A DNA stretch of 64,000 bases from Fibrobacterota bacterium (GTDB lineage Bacteria > Fibrobacterota > Chitinivibrionia > Chitinivibrionales > FEN-1185). The notes under the pieces were generated by a model. The model searched no databases. It was not told where the DNA came from and worked only from the letters and a program-made list of their open reading frames with translations. Positions within the stretch are counted from its first letter, which is position 1, and the number at the start of each line of letters is the position of its first letter. The position numbers and the translations under genes were made by a program. This document shows, piece by piece, positions 62,533-64,000 of the stretch. The DNA is taken from contig PLWQ01000006.1 in assembly GCA_003165595.1 (NCBI GenBank), forward strand, positions 62,001 to 126,000, written 5' to 3'.

Positions 62533-64000
62533 ATGGTTCGACGCATCACCACGCTCGCATTTGCGTGTGCACTTGCGGGCGCTTTTACAGGGTTCGGCCA
62601 GACATATACGCCGGATTCGAGCAACAGAGTAACCATTAATCTTGGCGCAACGGCCTGGAAGATGATCAAGTCCGACGCCGTTGGTGCGCAGGATCCGGCG
62701 TACAACGACGCTACCGGCCTCGACATCGGAATTCCTCACTGCATGGCCGAAGACCAGACATTTGTCAACAACACATCCGGCGGCGGCAATCTTCCCGGAG
62801 GTCCCTACTGGTATCGCAAGCATTTTACGCTCGACCCCAAATATTCGGGCAAGAAGGTGTTTCTTGAGTTTGAGGGAGTGCATCTGGGCTGCCAGGTGTA
62901 TGTGAACGGCACCGTACTGCCCACTACCAGCACCATCAACCCCCAGGCAACGCACGTCATCGGGTTTGTCGGCTTTACAAACGACATAACCAGCATGGTA
63001 AAATTCGACGGAACAAACAACGTGATAGCGGTTCGCGTGGCCATGAACGCAGGCTGGTTTGCAGACCCGGGATTCTCTACGGTGTTCCGGTTCGGGCAGG
63101 GCAGCGGCGGACCGTTCCGCCCGGTATGGCTCCACCTGACAGACCCGGTGCATGTGCCCAGCAACGAATATTCAGGCCTCCAGCAGTGGGGTACGTATGT
63201 CGCAACGACGAGCCTCTCCGCCGACTTGTCGCAGGCGACCGTGCGAATTCTCACCAACGTCCAGAACGACAACGCCGCGGCCCAGACGGTCACGGTTACG
63301 ACCAAAGTGGTTGATGCGTCCAACAATAATGTCGTGCTTTCGCAGGACGCAACCCACGCCATCGCGGCGGGATCGAACTTCATCTTCGATCAGACCGGCA
63401 CCATCAACAGTCCAAAGCTGTGGTATCCCAATAACAGCCCTTACGGGAAGCCGAACCTTCACAAGGTTTATCATATCATAAAGATTGGCGCCACGGTGGT
63501 GGACCTTGTCCAGAGCCCGCTCGGCATCCGCACCATCACATGGGACAAGAATTTCCCCTATATCAACGGCAAGAAGCAGTGCCTCTACGGCGCTTCGTCG
63601 CGGTACGATTACCCGGCGCTGGGCACGGCAGTGCCGCCTGCCATACAATGGCGCGACGCCAAGATGCTCGCCGACATCGGCGGCAACCTGTGGCGGCCCG
63701 GCCATTCAACATGCAGCGAGACGTTTGTGGAAGCGTGCGATGCGTTCGGCATCATGATCGTTCAGCCCAGCGGCGAGGGCGAAGGGGCATTCTCCGACGG
63801 AGCAAACGCGACCGCGTCACGGCTCATTCTCAAAAAAGAGATCCACAGGGACATGATCATCCGTGACCGGAGCCATCCGTCCATTCTCGCATGGGAAGCC
63901 TCAAACGGCGACATGGATTCGCTGTTTGCCGATACGCTGCGGACCATCAGCACCACATGGGACTCGCTTGCGCCCAGAGTTATCGCCCTTCGCGGCAAGC
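62533..64000 (+). CDS. Secreted glycoside hydrolase family 2-like protein, N-terminal part
   Basis: AAGGGGGG precedes the ATG at 62533; the frame is open to the right edge (489 codons). Signal MVRRITTLAFACALAGAFTGFG. A jelly-roll sugar-binding domain follows (GGPYWYRKHFTLDPKYSGKKVFLEFEGVHLGCQVYVNG), then an Ig-like domain (about 225-320; KLWYPNNSPYGKPNLHKV), then the TIM barrel (FPYINGKKQCLYGASSRYDYP). The acid/base motif should read N-E, but the sequence is ILAWEASNGDM (N-G), so the usual catalytic Glu is missing at that place. The rest of the barrel with the nucleophile lies outside the window. Confidence 0.8.
   Translation, partial: MVRRITTLAFACALAGAFTGFGQTYTPDSSNRVTINLGATAWKMIKSDAVGAQDPAYNDATGLDIGIPHCMAEDQTFVNNTSGGGNLPGGPYWYRKHFTLDPKYSGKKVFLEFEGVHLGCQVYVNGTVLPTTSTINPQATHVIGFVGFTNDITSMVKFDGTNNVIAVRVAMNAGWFADPGFSTVFRFGQGSGGPFRPVWLHLTDPVHVPSNEYSGLQQWGTYVATTSLSADLSQATVRILTNVQNDNAAAQTVTVTTKVVDASNNNVVLSQDATHAIAAGSNFIFDQTGTINSPKLWYPNNSPYGKPNLHKVYHIIKIGATVVDLVQSPLGIRTITWDKNFPYINGKKQCLYGASSRYDYPALGTAVPPAIQWRDAKMLADIGGNLWRPGHSTCSETFVEACDAFGIMIVQPSGEGEGAFSDGANATASRLILKKEIHRDMIIRDRSHPSILAWEASNGDMDSLFADTLRTISTTWDSLAPRVIALRGK

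Noticed and set aside
1-64000. tRNA or rRNA genes
   Set aside because: No T-arm GGTTCRANYCC with matching acceptor stems and no rRNA-like stretch was found by eye on either strand.

Overview
The window reads as a stretch of chromosome from a Gram-negative, free-living bacterium of the Fibrobacterota/FCB type, probably from a metagenome assembly. The clues are many secreted proteins with a C-terminal secretion/sorting-type β-domain (the GRLV...LSxGVYxxxL pattern), LamG/concanavalin-like exported proteins, lipoproteins, and a GC-rich core with AT-richer accessory patches. The phylum assignment is an inference. No rRNA, tRNA or CRISPR array was recognised.

Layout. (1) 0-2.5 kb: the start of a radical SAM/SPASM gene with its partner exported protein, then a serpin. 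(2) 2.7-15.9 kb: a nitrogen-assimilation block of gltBD, amtB-glnK, glnD and glnA. gltB, amtB and glnA each have a sigma-54 -24/-12 promoter, and tandem ACAAAWWYGTWYC-like boxes lie upstream. GlnD modifies the P-II protein GlnK, GlnK gates AmtB, and GlnA (with its adenylylation tyrosine) plus GltBD form the GS-GOGAT cycle. (3) 16.4-23.3 kb: accessory genes, all on the + strand: a VapC-type toxin with a tiny partner, a DNA methyltransferase, a shortened RhuM, a coiled-coil/helical-repeat membrane protein and a radical SAM enzyme. They are separated by imperfect palindromes that resemble integron attC sites. (4) 23.4-36.7 kb: exported proteins, a small AT-rich island (HNH-like protein and Sll1717-type P-loop ATPase), an O-antigen-ligase-like protein and LamG proteins. 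(5) 36.9-45.5 kb: a B12-type radical SAM operon, a trehalose operon (PAS protein, GH15, trehalose-6-P synthase/phosphatase) and a FecR lipoprotein. (6) 45.5-54.3 kb: a β-lactamase-fold lipoprotein that has lost its catalytic Ser and Lys, metF, a hybrid histidine kinase and an SDR. (7) 54.9-64 kb: another radical SAM protein, an Uup-type ABC-F ATPase, an ABC exporter-ApbE operon and the start of a secreted GH2-like protein.

The most unusual feature is a family of intergenic elements of about 147 bp with conserved ends and nested hairpins. Stems in different copies differ in sequence but keep pairing. At least five near-complete copies (10900, 13671, 15921, 16204, 24605), one enlarged copy (52658), and several variants and fragments occur in 64 kb. 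Some form head-to-head pairs whose right ends face outward, and one unit is a 100-bp element with perfect 21-bp terminal inverted repeats. It may be an undescribed structured RNA or a non-autonomous mobile element of the BIME kind.
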